A stretch of 64,000 nucleotides of DNA from Daejeonella sp. JGW-45 (GCF_029360805.1 NZ_JARKNC010000008.1:124001-188000); one strand, 5' to 3'. Positions 27,144 through 35,850 are shown, numbered from the stretch's first letter. Program-made: numbers and translations. The notes: a model not told the origin generated them from the sequence alone.

Positions 27144-28190
27144 TTACTTGTAATCAGCAGGCTTCTTATTCTTTTTGAAACCGTTCATGCTGAACATAGT
27201 CGGTTCATAGATACCAACAAAATTCACATTGCTTCTCGCAGGTATGCTTTTCTCCAGACCAACAGCCCAGTAAGAGGCATTAATCACGAGTCGCCTCAGA
27301 TCCTCGCTGGCAAAATCAGTAGCAGCACCCATTGTCGTTGTAAAAACCCGGCCGGTCTTTCCCGATTCACTCAAATAGGTCCTGGTCCAGGCGATCGGCA
27401 TGATGGATTTTGTCCAGACACCCGCGGCTGATGGGGTCATACCGTCTGTTATCTGCCCCCATAGGAGCACATTAGAATTGGATGGCAGGCTTTTAATGCC
27501 ATACACATCTGTTGAAGTCCATATATCGTTAACACCCTTTAAGATCGGGTTGGCATCAGCTGCTTCAAGCCCGTTTATTAAGGCCCGGGTGCCCTGCTTG
27601 GTATGGGTACCATGATGGTTTACCCAATTTTCTCCCAATATGCGTTTACCGAAACCACCTTCCCATCCTTTAACCATACTTTTATAACCATACTTTGCAT
27701 ATTTATTATCAGGATTCCGGCTATAGTGGAAAGCGTGTGTTGCTGTTCTCAGTCCGATGACAGGCTTACCCGCAAACAGGTAATTGTGAATATGCTCCAT
27801 CTGCTGATCAGGAAGTTCCCTGAACCTGCTGCCAATAATCATCAGGTCGGCAGAAGAAAGGAATTCAAGACCCGGGATGTTCTGGCTGTAATTCGGGTCG
27901 ATGAGCTGCGTTTCCGGGTCAATAGCAAAAAGCACGGTCGTGCGAAAGCCATGACGGGCAGATAATATTTTTGCAAGCATCGGCAAATATTCTTCAGAAC
28001 GGTATTCTTCATCACCGCCCACCAGAACAATATGCTTTCCATTCGCCTGCCCTGCAGGAGGTGTAAACTGCAGCCAGGATCCGTTCTTCTGAGCGAATGA
28101 AAATTGTATGCAGAATAAAAATGCTGCGGTTAAAGCATATTTTATCGGGATTGACTTTCTGGTTAACACGGAGCTTAGTGTCTTCTTCAT
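27144..28190 (-). CDS. ThuA domain protein, exported (copy 2)
   Basis: 348 residues, visibly very close to the product of 16302..17348 throughout, including GKHIVLVGGDEEYRSEE and FGKRILGENWVNHHG. The N-terminal leader (about 15-34) differs most and is a signal peptide. It is the last gene of operon D, 133 bp after the D-threonine-aldolase-like gene; that spacer contains no TAnnTTTG element on this strand. Having near-identical ThuA proteins at the ends of two operons suggests the same keto-sugar-type reaction is needed for both modules. Function is inferred from family only. Confidence 0.85.
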   Translation of the reverse strand: MKKTLSSVLTRKSIPIKYALTAAFLFCIQFSFAQKNGSWLQFTPPAGQANGKHIVLVGGDEEYRSEEYLPMLAKILSARHGFRTTVLFAIDPETQLIDPNYSQNIPGLEFLSSADLMIIGSRFRELPDQQMEHIHNYLFAGKPVIGLRTATHAFHYSRNPDNKYAKYGYKSMVKGWEGGFGKRILGENWVNHHGTHTKQGTRALINGLEAADANPILKGVNDIWTSTDVYGIKSLPSNSNVLLWGQITDGMTPSAAGVWTKSIMPIAWTRTYLSESGKTGRVFTTTMGAATDFASEDLRRLVINASYWAVGLEKSIPARSNVNFVGIYEPTMFSMNGFKKNKKPADYK

Positions 28191-28323
28191 TAGATGGCTT
28201 TATGAATGCTGATCATAATATACTAATGTCCGGTTAAAAGTTCTTAATTAAAATATGTTTTTATTCCTTGCAGTGGATATTTAGTAGCAAGATTTATGTA
28301 GTCAGAGATTGTTCAACCCCTCC

Positions 28324-29442
28324 TCAATAAGTAATCACTCTGTCTCTGGCTACTACCCTCCAGGTATCCGTCAATTCTCCGTCTTGCACAACTAAGGCGT
28401 TCTCAAATAAAGCCACAGTTGGACAAATATGGACCGGCACGGCGTAGAAAATATCACCTATCTTAAAACTGTGACCCTTCTCGACCTCTATCACCATATG
28501 CTCCTCACTATGTCCTGAAGGCTTCAGCTCTGGATAGTTCAAAAAGCCGACGCGGTTGGTTAGCTCATTTTCTGAAGCAACCGACTTATAACCCAGATCA
28601 ATGCAAATTTTATTTTCAGCCGGAAGAGACACTACCCTGGTCATTACGAGGGCTGCGTACTTGAAATCCTGTTCGGGCAGAGTGTCACGATATCCTTTAT
28701 CCCAGAAAACAAATGTTCCCGGGCAGCATTCTGTGTTCACTTTCTTTGAATGAATTGCAAAAGTAGGTGATCCACCTGCTACCAATAGCGGAAGCTGCCC
28801 CCCTTCCTCCTTTATCTTTTCCCGCAGCACTTCTGCTTCTTTAAAATCATTTTCGCAATGAGCTGTGCGTTCGGCAAGGTCAACATCCCTTATGTGGCCA
28901 TCATAAGCATGAAATCCTTTAAATTCCAACTCCCTGAGGCTTTGAATATCATTGAACAAGCCATATGCCGCACCAGGTTTGATGCCAGTACGGTTCATGC
29001 CCACGTTTAGATCTATAAACACTGGAAGCACTGCTCCCCTCTTTGCCGCTTCTGAGTTTGAAAACAAGTCGGCGAACATCCGGCCGGATTCGATATTATC
29101 AAGCAGGCAGGAATACCTTGTGCCCGGGTATTCTCTTATAAGGTTCAGGAAGCGAAGAAATTTCGGTCTCCCAGGCTGATAAGCTAACATTACATCTTCT
29201 GCTCCCGCTATTCCCAGCATTTCTGCCTCGGCTATACTTGCGGCCTTAAATTTCCTTATCCCTGCGTCCTGCATCATCCGGCAGATCTCAGTCAGTTTAT
29301 GCGTCTTAACATGCGGACGAAGTTGCTTGGGATCCCTAACCATGGTCAAAACCTGACGGATATTATCCAAAGCCCGGTCCTTGTAGACAAGAAGAGCAGG
29401 AGAATCGATGTTCTCAGCGTTTTTGACTGTATACCAGTGCAT
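28324..29442 (-). CDS. D-threonine aldolase-like PLP-dependent enzyme
   Basis: 372 residues of the DSD1/D-threonine-aldolase family, which has the fold-type III alanine-racemase-like barrel. LRPHVKTHK (41-49) contains the PLP-binding lysine, probably K46. GGSPTFAIHSK and VPVHICPTVALFENALVV near the C-terminus fit the metal-binding domain. Family members cleave D-threonine and other D-3-hydroxy amino acids, or dehydrate D-serine. The gene starts 14 bp after the M19 dipeptidase and is presumably co-translated. The substrate in this sugar-oxidation context is not obvious. Confidence 0.83.
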   Translation of the reverse strand: MHWYTVKNAENIDSPALLVYKDRALDNIRQVLTMVRDPKQLRPHVKTHKLTEICRMMQDAGIRKFKAASIAEAEMLGIAGAEDVMLAYQPGRPKFLRFLNLIREYPGTRYSCLLDNIESGRMFADLFSNSEAAKRGAVLPVFIDLNVGMNRTGIKPGAAYGLFNDIQSLRELEFKGFHAYDGHIRDVDLAERTAHCENDFKEAEVLREKIKEEGGQLPLLVAGGSPTFAIHSKKVNTECCPGTFVFWDKGYRDTLPEQDFKYAALVMTRVVSLPAENKICIDLGYKSVASENELTNRVGFLNYPELKPSGHSEEHMVIEVEKGHSFKIGDIFYAVPVHICPTVALFENALVVQDGELTDTWRVVARDRVITY

Positions 29443-29456
29443 AAGAAATTAATTAA

Positions 29457-30545
29457 TCAGGCCCAGGCTTTGCGAAGGAACCTCAGCCAGTTTTTATAAA
29501 ATATATTCTCAATGTCCTCGGTCGAATAGCCCCGTCTTTGGAGCATGCCATTGAGCTTCTGCAAATCTGAAATGTCTTCCAGGTCATATGGGGATTGCTC
29601 TTTTCCATAGGCACCGTCCAGATCGCTGCCAATGGCAACATTGAGGCTATTACCGGCAAGCTGGCAGATGTGGTCATAGTGGTCAACGATCAGCTCAAGG
29701 TGTACATTTCTTTCTTTAGGATCATCTTTACCCCGCACCCAGTTATCCGTAAGCATCCAGGTATCGAAAACTCCACCAATAACAGAATCCCTTTCGATCA
29801 AAACACGAATCTGATCATCAGTCAGCTGCCTTTGATGATCGACCAGTTTTCGGCAATTATGATGACTTGCCCAGATAGGTCCCTTGTACATCGCTGTTGC
29901 TTCTTCAAAACCTTTGTCTGTAAGATGGGTAATATCCAATATCATATTCAGCCTATCCATCTCCGCAAGAAGCTCCCGTCCCGCGGCGGTAAGCCCCTCT
30001 GTCCTGCCAGTACCTGCTGCATACCTGCCGGGACCATAGTGCGCAGGGCCACAGGCCCGGAGGCCGTAGCTATAAGCTTTTTCCAGGTAAGATATATCAA
30101 CCAATGAATCGGCCCCCTCAAGGCTCAGAATATACCCAACAGGTTTGCCCTCGTCCGGTATCGTTTTATCAAGCCAAAGAGTCAGATGTCTCTCCAGCTG
30201 CATAAGATCAACTATCTGCACCATCTCCCCCTGATCTTCCATGGCGCGGTACCAGGCCAACTGCGCCTGGGAAATCCCCCAGGCAATTTCAGGTGAATTC
30301 CAGCCGGGAATAAGACTGCCAGCGTCAACGTAACGGGCTATCTGGGTGGCCACTACCAGTCCGATATTTCCTTTTCGCAATTCAGGTAATGCCACCGTCC
30401 CGAGCGCACGGTCCAGCTTATCGCTCATCCCCTTTTCACGCTCCCGGATCTCGTAAACAGATTGTTTAAGGTCGCGGTTCCACTCAATCGCATTCATCGA
30501 AAGATCGAGATGGCAATCGAATATAAATATTGATTCCTCAGGCAT
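29457..30545 (-). CDS. M19 family membrane dipeptidase (renal-dipeptidase-like)
   Basis: 362 residues. FDCHLDL (9-15) is the HxD metal pair, WASHHNCR (about 225) supplies further histidines, and IGSDLDGA near residue 312 is the conserved aspartate segment. The family hydrolyses dipeptides, including those with D-residues at the C-terminal side. No signal peptide is visible, so it is probably cytoplasmic here. It lies 11 bp after RidA and 14 bp before the D-threonine-aldolase-like gene. With those neighbours it suggests processing of an amino-acid-containing product. Confidence 0.88.
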   Translation of the reverse strand: MPEESIFIFDCHLDLSMNAIEWNRDLKQSVYEIREREKGMSDKLDRALGTVALPELRKGNIGLVVATQIARYVDAGSLIPGWNSPEIAWGISQAQLAWYRAMEDQGEMVQIVDLMQLERHLTLWLDKTIPDEGKPVGYILSLEGADSLVDISYLEKAYSYGLRACGPAHYGPGRYAAGTGRTEGLTAAGRELLAEMDRLNMILDITHLTDKGFEEATAMYKGPIWASHHNCRKLVDHQRQLTDDQIRVLIERDSVIGGVFDTWMLTDNWVRGKDDPKERNVHLELIVDHYDHICQLAGNSLNVAIGSDLDGAYGKEQSPYDLEDISDLQKLNGMLQRRGYSTEDIENIFYKNWLRFLRKAWA

Positions 30546-30556
30546 TTTAGCGGATG

Positions 30557-30958
30557 TTATTTTCCGGGCTGGCGCACAGCGATCGCATCGATCTCCACTT
30601 TAATACCATGACCTAAAACCGACTGTACGGTGGTCCTTGCTGGCTTCACCTTGGTAAAGTAACTTGCATAAACCGCATTGTAACGGTCAAAGTCTTTGAT
30701 ATCGCTCAGGTGAACCGTACATTTCACAATGTCATCCAAAGTGAAACCGGCTGCTTCACAAATACGCTTAACATTATGCATAGTCAGGTGCGTTTCTTCT
30801 TCAATAGTTCCCAAAGTAAAAGAACTGGTTGTAAAATCTACTGCAGCCTGGCCGCTTACAAATAGCCAGTCTCCTAATACCTGTACCCCGGCCGAATAGG
30901 CTCCTGTGGTAAATGACTTATCTGCTTTGTCCGGGTGATGTATTTCTATCTTTTCCAT
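30557..30958 (-). CDS. RidA/YjgF family protein
   Basis: 133 residues from the ATG at 30958 (MEKIEIHHPDKADK). A longer frame to 31045 runs through heptamer-repeat DNA and is rejected. GAYSAGVQVLGDWLFVSGQ and ARTTVQSVLGHGIKVEIDAIAV are RidA signatures, the arginine of ARTTVQ being the catalytic one. RidA hydrolyses reactive 2-aminoacrylate-type imines released by PLP enzymes, which fits the D-threonine-aldolase-like enzyme in the same operon. It may also be a Rid-subfamily deaminase with a pathway-specific imine. Confidence 0.88.
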   Translation of the reverse strand: MEKIEIHHPDKADKSFTTGAYSAGVQVLGDWLFVSGQAAVDFTTSSFTLGTIEEETHLTMHNVKRICEAAGFTLDDIVKCTVHLSDIKDFDRYNAVYASYFTKVKPARTTVQSVLGHGIKVEIDAIAVRQPGK

Positions 30959-30988
30959 TTTTAATATATTTAATAGTTTAGGTTGCTT

Positions 30989-31079
30989 TGGGCTATGAGC
31001 CATGGGCTTTGAGTTATGGGCTTCACAAAACAGCTCACAGCTCACAGTTCATAGCTCACTGCTCACTACTCATAGCCCA
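30989..31079. repeat. 7-bp-period inverted array (E3)
   Basis: Two heptamer arrays face each other between RidA and the dehydrogenase gene. The left array (30989-31023) has five units such as TGGGCTA and TGAGTTA. The right array (31031-31079) has seven units such as CAGCTCA, TAGCTCA and TAGCCCA. Their outer ends are exact complements over 11 bp (TGGGCTATGAG, 30989-30999, with 31069-31079), so the transcript can fold into a long imperfect hairpin. Confidence 0.78.
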
Positions 31080-31084
31080 TATCA

Positions 31085-32083
31085 CTAACCTTCTTTTTCT
31101 TCTTTCAATTTTGCGAGTTTCCTTTGGACGATATCAAAAGGATATTTCATAGCCAGTTTCCTGATCTCGTAGTTGAAATCCGCAAAAGTTTCTTCCCACA
31201 TTTTCGATTCTTCTGGTGTGTATTTATAGAAGCCATGACCGTTAGCCACACCTTTGCCGCCTGCCTTCACTATATCATCGATGAGTTTAGGCACATGTGT
31301 ATCATTGCACAGGGTCGGGTTAAGGTCTTTCATCACATTGTGATACGCAGGCACACCGGTAAGGTCCATCCAACCGAAAACTCCAACCAGGGTCATCCAG
31401 TAACCGGTATTATTGCGGCATGCACGGTCGACATCTTCAACCGTTGCGTAACCATTTTCAACCAGGTAAAAAGCTTCACGATACATCGCGTACATCAAAC
31501 GATTGGTAATAAACCCGCGGATATCTTTTCTGACCAAAGTCGCTTCCTTATTCCAGTAATTCGACAACTCATAGAGGAACTCGCCTTTTTCGATGTCGCT
31601 TTGTTCTCCACAGATCACCTCAAGGAAGCGGGTCGTGTGCGAGGGTTCAGCCCAGTGCAGACCAAAAAACCGGTCGGGGTGTTTGGTCATCTTCTGCAGG
31701 ATACTGATCGGAATTGCCGAGGTGTTGCTCGTCATGAGCGCGTCGTCTGCAATTACAGCTTCGATCTTCGCATATACTTCTTTTTTTATTTCCTCGCTCT
31801 CCAGCGTACATTCTATAGCCAGTTTACAAGGTCTTAACGCGGCGTAGTCTTCCGTAATGATCAGGTTCTTAAAATAGAATTCCGGATCTTCTGTAACCAT
31901 TCCCTCCTCTTTTGCTTTAATAAAGTGTTTACGGATACGTGACTCCGCTGTCGTCATATCAACACTAATCGGGGCAATGGCTACCACCGGATGCCCGGCC
32001 ATCAGGAGGCAAGTGGTAATGCTGCAGCCCATAAGACCCAGGCCGATAACACCTACCGGGATTTCATTTGTTTTAATTGACAT
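31085..32083 (-). CDS. 3-hydroxyacyl-CoA dehydrogenase family oxidoreductase
   Basis: 332 residues. GVIGLGLMGCSITTCLLMAG (12-31) is the NAD loop and MTSNTSAIPISILQ with FFGLHWAEPSHTTRFLEVI marks the 3-hydroxyacyl-CoA / 3-hydroxybutyryl-CoA dehydrogenase family. There is a single two-domain unit without a hydratase domain. The operon is otherwise sugar- and amino-acid-like, so the substrate may be a hydroxy acid rather than an acyl-CoA; L-gulonate 3-dehydrogenase, a sugar-acid enzyme, belongs to the same superfamily. It follows the Gfo/Idh gene by 47 bp. Confidence 0.82.
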   Translation of the reverse strand: MSIKTNEIPVGVIGLGLMGCSITTCLLMAGHPVVAIAPISVDMTTAESRIRKHFIKAKEEGMVTEDPEFYFKNLIITEDYAALRPCKLAIECTLESEEIKKEVYAKIEAVIADDALMTSNTSAIPISILQKMTKHPDRFFGLHWAEPSHTTRFLEVICGEQSDIEKGEFLYELSNYWNKEATLVRKDIRGFITNRLMYAMYREAFYLVENGYATVEDVDRACRNNTGYWMTLVGVFGWMDLTGVPAYHNVMKDLNPTLCNDTHVPKLIDDIVKAGGKGVANGHGFYKYTPEESKMWEETFADFNYEIRKLAMKYPFDIVQRKLAKLKEEKEG

Positions 32084-32130
32084 ATCTATTTTTTTCTGAT
32101 CGATAAGAAGTTTCTGGGTAAGCCGGTATG

Positions 32131-33213
32131 TTATAACTTAACCACCTGTCCGGTTCTAACAGACTCATCACAGGCAAAAGCGATGCGTAAGCTGTTCACC
32201 GCATCATCCCCGTGATCGGTCAGATCAGTGTCTTCTTTTATAGCTTTCAGGAAAAATGCCTGCTCACGGTTACATAGCTCCTGATGATCAGGTTCATCCT
32301 GCAAGTTGATCCAGGTATCCTCTTTTGCAAACAACTCATCCTTGGTAAGATCAGCGTGATGGAAACGTATAGATTCAGTTTTGGTATGAGCCTCGATAGA
32401 AGAAGATTTTCCGACACCTCCGGCATCTTTCGCAACAATAGATACAGAGCCTTTCGGGCCAACCACGTCCTTCACAAAAAACGCTGTTTCACTCATCATC
32501 GGACCCCAGCCTGCTTCATACCAACCCACTGACCCATCTTCAAAGCGGATCTGCAACTGACCGTAATTATAATTTCCTGCCGGAATATCTTCTGTTAACC
32601 TGGCTCCGATCGCATACACCTGTGTTGGTTTCGAACGTGTCATCTGGCACATTACATCAATATAATGAACTCCACAATCCACGATCGGGCTCAGAGCATT
32701 CATCAGGTTACGGTGAAGTGTCCACATAGCACCATCGCTCTGCTGGTTCAAGTTCATCCGCATCACCAGCGGCCTGCCCAGTTCGCCGGTCAGCTCTATA
32801 AATTTCTCCCATGACGGGTGATGACGCAGGATATATCCGACCACTAATTTCTTATTTGCCTTCTTTGCAGCAGCAACAACGCGCTCAGCACCTTCAACAG
32901 AATCAGCCACCGGCTTTTCAATAAACACGTGACAGCCAGCCTCGAAAGCCATAATCGCGTAGTGCTCATGGGTATCCGGATAAGTCGAAATACAAACAGC
33001 ATCAGGCTTTGTAGCCTTCATAGCTTCATCCATATCATTAAACAGGGCATATTTATTGCCCATTTTCGCATTCAGCGTTTCCTTTGATTTTCCGCGAGAT
33101 ACAAGCCCGACGATTTCGAATCCATCATTCGTGTGATAAGCCATGGCGTGAGACGCACCCATGTTCCCGCAGCCCAGCACAAGGACTCTCACGGGTTTAA
33201 CCTGATTTGACAT
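32131..33213 (-). CDS. Gfo/Idh/MocA family oxidoreductase
   Basis: 360 residues. VRVLVLGCGNMGASHAMAYH (about 8-27) is a normal GxGxxG Rossmann loop, FIEKPVADS near residue 100 has the catalytic EKP lysine, and DCGVHYIDVM near 180 the active-site histidine. It is cytoplasmic. It lies directly downstream of the GMC oxidoreductase (98-bp gap with a heptamer repeat), and GMC plus Gfo/Idh pairs are known from 3-keto-glycoside metabolism. I infer it reduces or further oxidises the product of the GMC enzyme. Confidence 0.9.
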   Translation of the reverse strand: MSNQVKPVRVLVLGCGNMGASHAMAYHTNDGFEIVGLVSRGKSKETLNAKMGNKYALFNDMDEAMKATKPDAVCISTYPDTHEHYAIMAFEAGCHVFIEKPVADSVEGAERVVAAAKKANKKLVVGYILRHHPSWEKFIELTGELGRPLVMRMNLNQQSDGAMWTLHRNLMNALSPIVDCGVHYIDVMCQMTRSKPTQVYAIGARLTEDIPAGNYNYGQLQIRFEDGSVGWYEAGWGPMMSETAFFVKDVVGPKGSVSIVAKDAGGVGKSSSIEAHTKTESIRFHHADLTKDELFAKEDTWINLQDEPDHQELCNREQAFFLKAIKEDTDLTDHGDDAVNSLRIAFACDESVRTGQVVKL

Positions 33214-33280
33214 AATATTAATTGTTAATTATTTTTGTTAATTGCTAGTTGCCAGATTCCTAGTATTTCCGCGGATCCAC

Positions 33281-33308
33281 TTTCAACTTTCAACTCTCAA
33301 CCTTCAAC
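33281..33308. repeat. 7-bp-period tandem repeat (E4)
   Basis: Four contiguous heptamers, TTTCAAC twice and then two variants (TCTCAAC, CTTCAAC), end 4 bp before the stop codon of the GMC gene. It is the shortest and most regular of the heptamer arrays here and has no inverted partner. Confidence 0.75.
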
Positions 33309-33311
33309 TGT

Positions 33312-35015
33312 TTACAAATTTCCTTTCTTTAATTCTTTAACGGCATGATCACAAGCCCTGGCTGTGAAGGCCATATAGGTTAAAGATGGATTCTGGCATG
33401 CATTTGAAGTCATGAATGCACCGTCAGTTACGAATACATTCTTCACATCGTGCATCTGGTTCCATTTATTCAGTACCGAAGTTTTAGGATCGTGTCCCAT
33501 GCGGGCCGTACCCATTTCGTGAATAGCCCTTCCCGGAACTGCTCCATTATCGAATGTCGTAATATCTTTCATTCCGGCAGCTTCGAGGATCTCTGCGGCA
33601 TCATTCTTCATATCGATACGCATTTTGCGTTCATTCTCTCCGAACTCGCAATCGACCGCCAATAAAGGTATGCCCCACTTATCTTTCTTTGTCCTATCGA
33701 GGAAAACCTTGTTTTTATACTCTGGCAAGTGTTCACCGAAAGAACCAAGTCCCATAACCCATGGTCCCGGTTCGGTTGTGGTTTCCTTGAAGTCTTCGCC
33801 GTAACCCATTTCAGGAATGGCGCGTTGCCAGCCGGTTCTGCTGGCACTTCCGCCGTAATGGAAACCACGTAAGTAATCCCGCTCCGGCTTATCACCAAGG
33901 TTACGGTAACGTGGAATATAAATCCCTATCGGACGCCTTCCGTAATAATATTTATCATCAAAGCCTTCCGCCTTTCCTGAAGCTCCAATCTGGAAATGGT
34001 GGTCCATCAGGTTGTGCCCCAGCTGACCACTGCTATTGCCCAGTCCTTCAGGGAAAGTATCAGACGTTGAGTTCAGCAGGATCTGCGTAGTACCCAGGGT
34101 CGAAGCGTTCATAAAGATCACTTTGGCAAAGTACTCAATATGCTCGTTCGTTTCTGTGTCGATCACCATCACCCCTTTTGCTTTTTTTGTTTCCTTATCA
34201 TAAAGCACCTCGCTCACGATGGAGTATGGACGAAGAGTAAGGTTGCCTGTAGCTACTGCGGCGGGTAAAGTTGCCGACTGGGTGCTGAAATAAGCCCCAA
34301 ACGGACATCCTCTGGAGCAAAGACTTCGGCTCATACAGCTCCCACGTCCATTGTGAGGGACAGTGAGATTGGCCATCCGGTAAACAGTCATCATCCGCTC
34401 CCGATTATAGTGCTTTTCAATACGTTCTTTCACCGCCTTTTCCACACAATTCATTTCGAAGGGAGGCAGGAATACTCCGTCAGGCAATTGTGCAAGTCCC
34501 TCGTTTTGTCCGCTGATACCAGCAAAACGCTCTACATAATCATACCATGGCGAGATATCTTTGTAACGTACAGGCCAGTCAACGCCATAGCCATCTTTTG
34601 CGTTGGCTGCAAAATCCATTTCACTAAGACGCAGGCATCCGCGTCCCCACATAAGGGATCTACCACCAACATGATATCCCCGGATCCAGTCGAAGCTTTT
34701 TTCTTCTGTATAAGGACATTCTATATCGTCTACCCAAAATTTTGCGTTAAACTCAGTGTACTGCCCACCGCGAATCTGGACCTGGTGCCGGCTTCGCTCT
34801 TCAGGCGTTATTCTTCCCCTGTGTTTAAATTCCCAGGGTTTCATCATTGCTGTATCGTAATCTTTTACATGTTCCACATTACGGCCACGTTCAAGCATTA
34901 ATACTTTCAATCCTTTTTCGGTTAATTCTTTGGCTGCCCAGCCACCGCTAATACCCGAACCAACTACGATCGCATCATAGGTATTCTGCTGCGTTCCTTT
35001 TATATTAATATTCAT
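33312..35015 (-). CDS. GMC (glucose-methanol-choline) oxidoreductase, large flavoprotein subunit
   Basis: 567 residues. DAIVVGSGISGGWAAKEL (14-31) is the FAD-binding loop, and VLMLERG follows it. MWGRGCLR and GRGSCMSRSLCSRGCPFGAYF fit gluconate/2-keto-sugar and glucoside-3-dehydrogenase large subunits. IHEMGTARMG and SNACQNPSLTYMAF near the C-terminus carry the catalytic histidine and asparagine. It lacks its own leader. The small subunit gene immediately upstream (31-bp gap) encodes a twin-arginine protein, so the pair is probably exported together by Tat. It should oxidise a sugar hydroxyl in the periplasm; a cytochrome c subunit is not in the operon. Confidence 0.91.
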   Translation of the reverse strand: MNINIKGTQQNTYDAIVVGSGISGGWAAKELTEKGLKVLMLERGRNVEHVKDYDTAMMKPWEFKHRGRITPEERSRHQVQIRGGQYTEFNAKFWVDDIECPYTEEKSFDWIRGYHVGGRSLMWGRGCLRLSEMDFAANAKDGYGVDWPVRYKDISPWYDYVERFAGISGQNEGLAQLPDGVFLPPFEMNCVEKAVKERIEKHYNRERMMTVYRMANLTVPHNGRGSCMSRSLCSRGCPFGAYFSTQSATLPAAVATGNLTLRPYSIVSEVLYDKETKKAKGVMVIDTETNEHIEYFAKVIFMNASTLGTTQILLNSTSDTFPEGLGNSSGQLGHNLMDHHFQIGASGKAEGFDDKYYYGRRPIGIYIPRYRNLGDKPERDYLRGFHYGGSASRTGWQRAIPEMGYGEDFKETTTEPGPWVMGLGSFGEHLPEYKNKVFLDRTKKDKWGIPLLAVDCEFGENERKMRIDMKNDAAEILEAAGMKDITTFDNGAVPGRAIHEMGTARMGHDPKTSVLNKWNQMHDVKNVFVTDGAFMTSNACQNPSLTYMAFTARACDHAVKELKKGNL

Positions 35016-35046
35016 TTCTTTTAATCAATATTCATGAATCAATTAC

Positions 35047-35619
35047 TTAAGTTGCCCATGCTTTCTGTCCTGGCTTCAGAGGAACGCAAGCCTCATATTT
35101 ACCAGGAATATCGACATATCTCAAAGCCTTCGTAGCACCTATTTCTGAGGTATAATAACCCAGGCATGTCAATTCGTAAAACAGCGGAAAAAAATTCGAA
35201 GTAGCCGTTCCAGCTTTCCGCTGGGCTATGGCCTCTGCTTTGAAAAGTTTAAATATCTCTTCACGCTCTTTTAAAGTCAGCGCTGTAAATGGTCTCTTAT
35301 ACTGGTTTTGAGAGACCTCGTCTACTTTCATCAGACCATCTGCGAAATTCTTTTGGACATTTGCTGTGTAACAATCCTGCAGCATCATCACCACAAAGGG
35401 TCCAACGCCTGCGGCTTTTGCACCCGGCACATCTTTGGTATCCGGAATGATCGTATCGGCAATTGCTGCGATCAATGCTTCCTGGGACTCAATTGATTTA
35501 GCTTCCACACCACTCCCGCTCACCGGGCCGAGCACTTCAGCAAGGGCTCCAAAGCCCGACATAGTCAGCGCGCCACCCAACAAAAAGGTAGCCCGTTTGA
35601 CTGCTTCTCTTCTGTTCAT
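35047..35619 (-). CDS. gluconate 2-dehydrogenase subunit 3-like protein with Tat leader
   Basis: 190 residues. NRREAVKRATFLLGGALTMSG is a twin-arginine leader, followed by the gluconate-2-dehydrogenase subunit 3 domain (EALIAAIADTIIPDTKDVPGAKAAGVG). It acts as small subunit and export carrier for the GMC flavoprotein encoded next. It is the first gene of operon D. The start at 35619 is supported by the twin-arginine position near the N-terminus. A leader of about 230 nt separates it from promoter D. Confidence 0.88.
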   Translation of the reverse strand: MNRREAVKRATFLLGGALTMSGFGALAEVLGPVSGSGVEAKSIESQEALIAAIADTIIPDTKDVPGAKAAGVGPFVVMMLQDCYTANVQKNFADGLMKVDEVSQNQYKRPFTALTLKEREEIFKLFKAEAIAQRKAGTATSNFFPLFYELTCLGYYTSEIGATKALRYVDIPGKYEACVPLKPGQKAWAT

Positions 35620-35850
35620 CTGTCTTTTTTCTCTAGTTATTATTCAAATTAACCACCGGCTATTAACCGGTTGAACTCGTAGGTTTCTAATATTTGACTA
35701 TAATAAGTATTTTTCTTTAAACTGGAGGTCTTGAAAAAAATTGCATTAAGCTTCAGGATGAATCAGGCACATATGCATCTTTTCTCAATCCGATCCCGCA
35801 TGCGCTTGTTTCCCCGAAAAATCCGGCTAGGAACTTGTCGTTCCCTGTTT

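Noticed and set aside
28220-28245. ATACT ... TTCT pair upstream of the second ThuA gene as a fifth regulon promoter
   Set aside because: The half-site spacing is 20 rather than 21 bp and no TAnnTTTG element lies at the expected distance.
30989-31079. CRISPR array
   Set aside because: Units are 7 bp, degenerate and contiguous, without unique spacers; no cas genes are present.
1-35619. classic polysaccharide utilisation locus
   Set aside because: Two SusCD pairs are present, but no glycoside hydrolase, lyase or sulfatase is encoded; the enzymes are oxidative.
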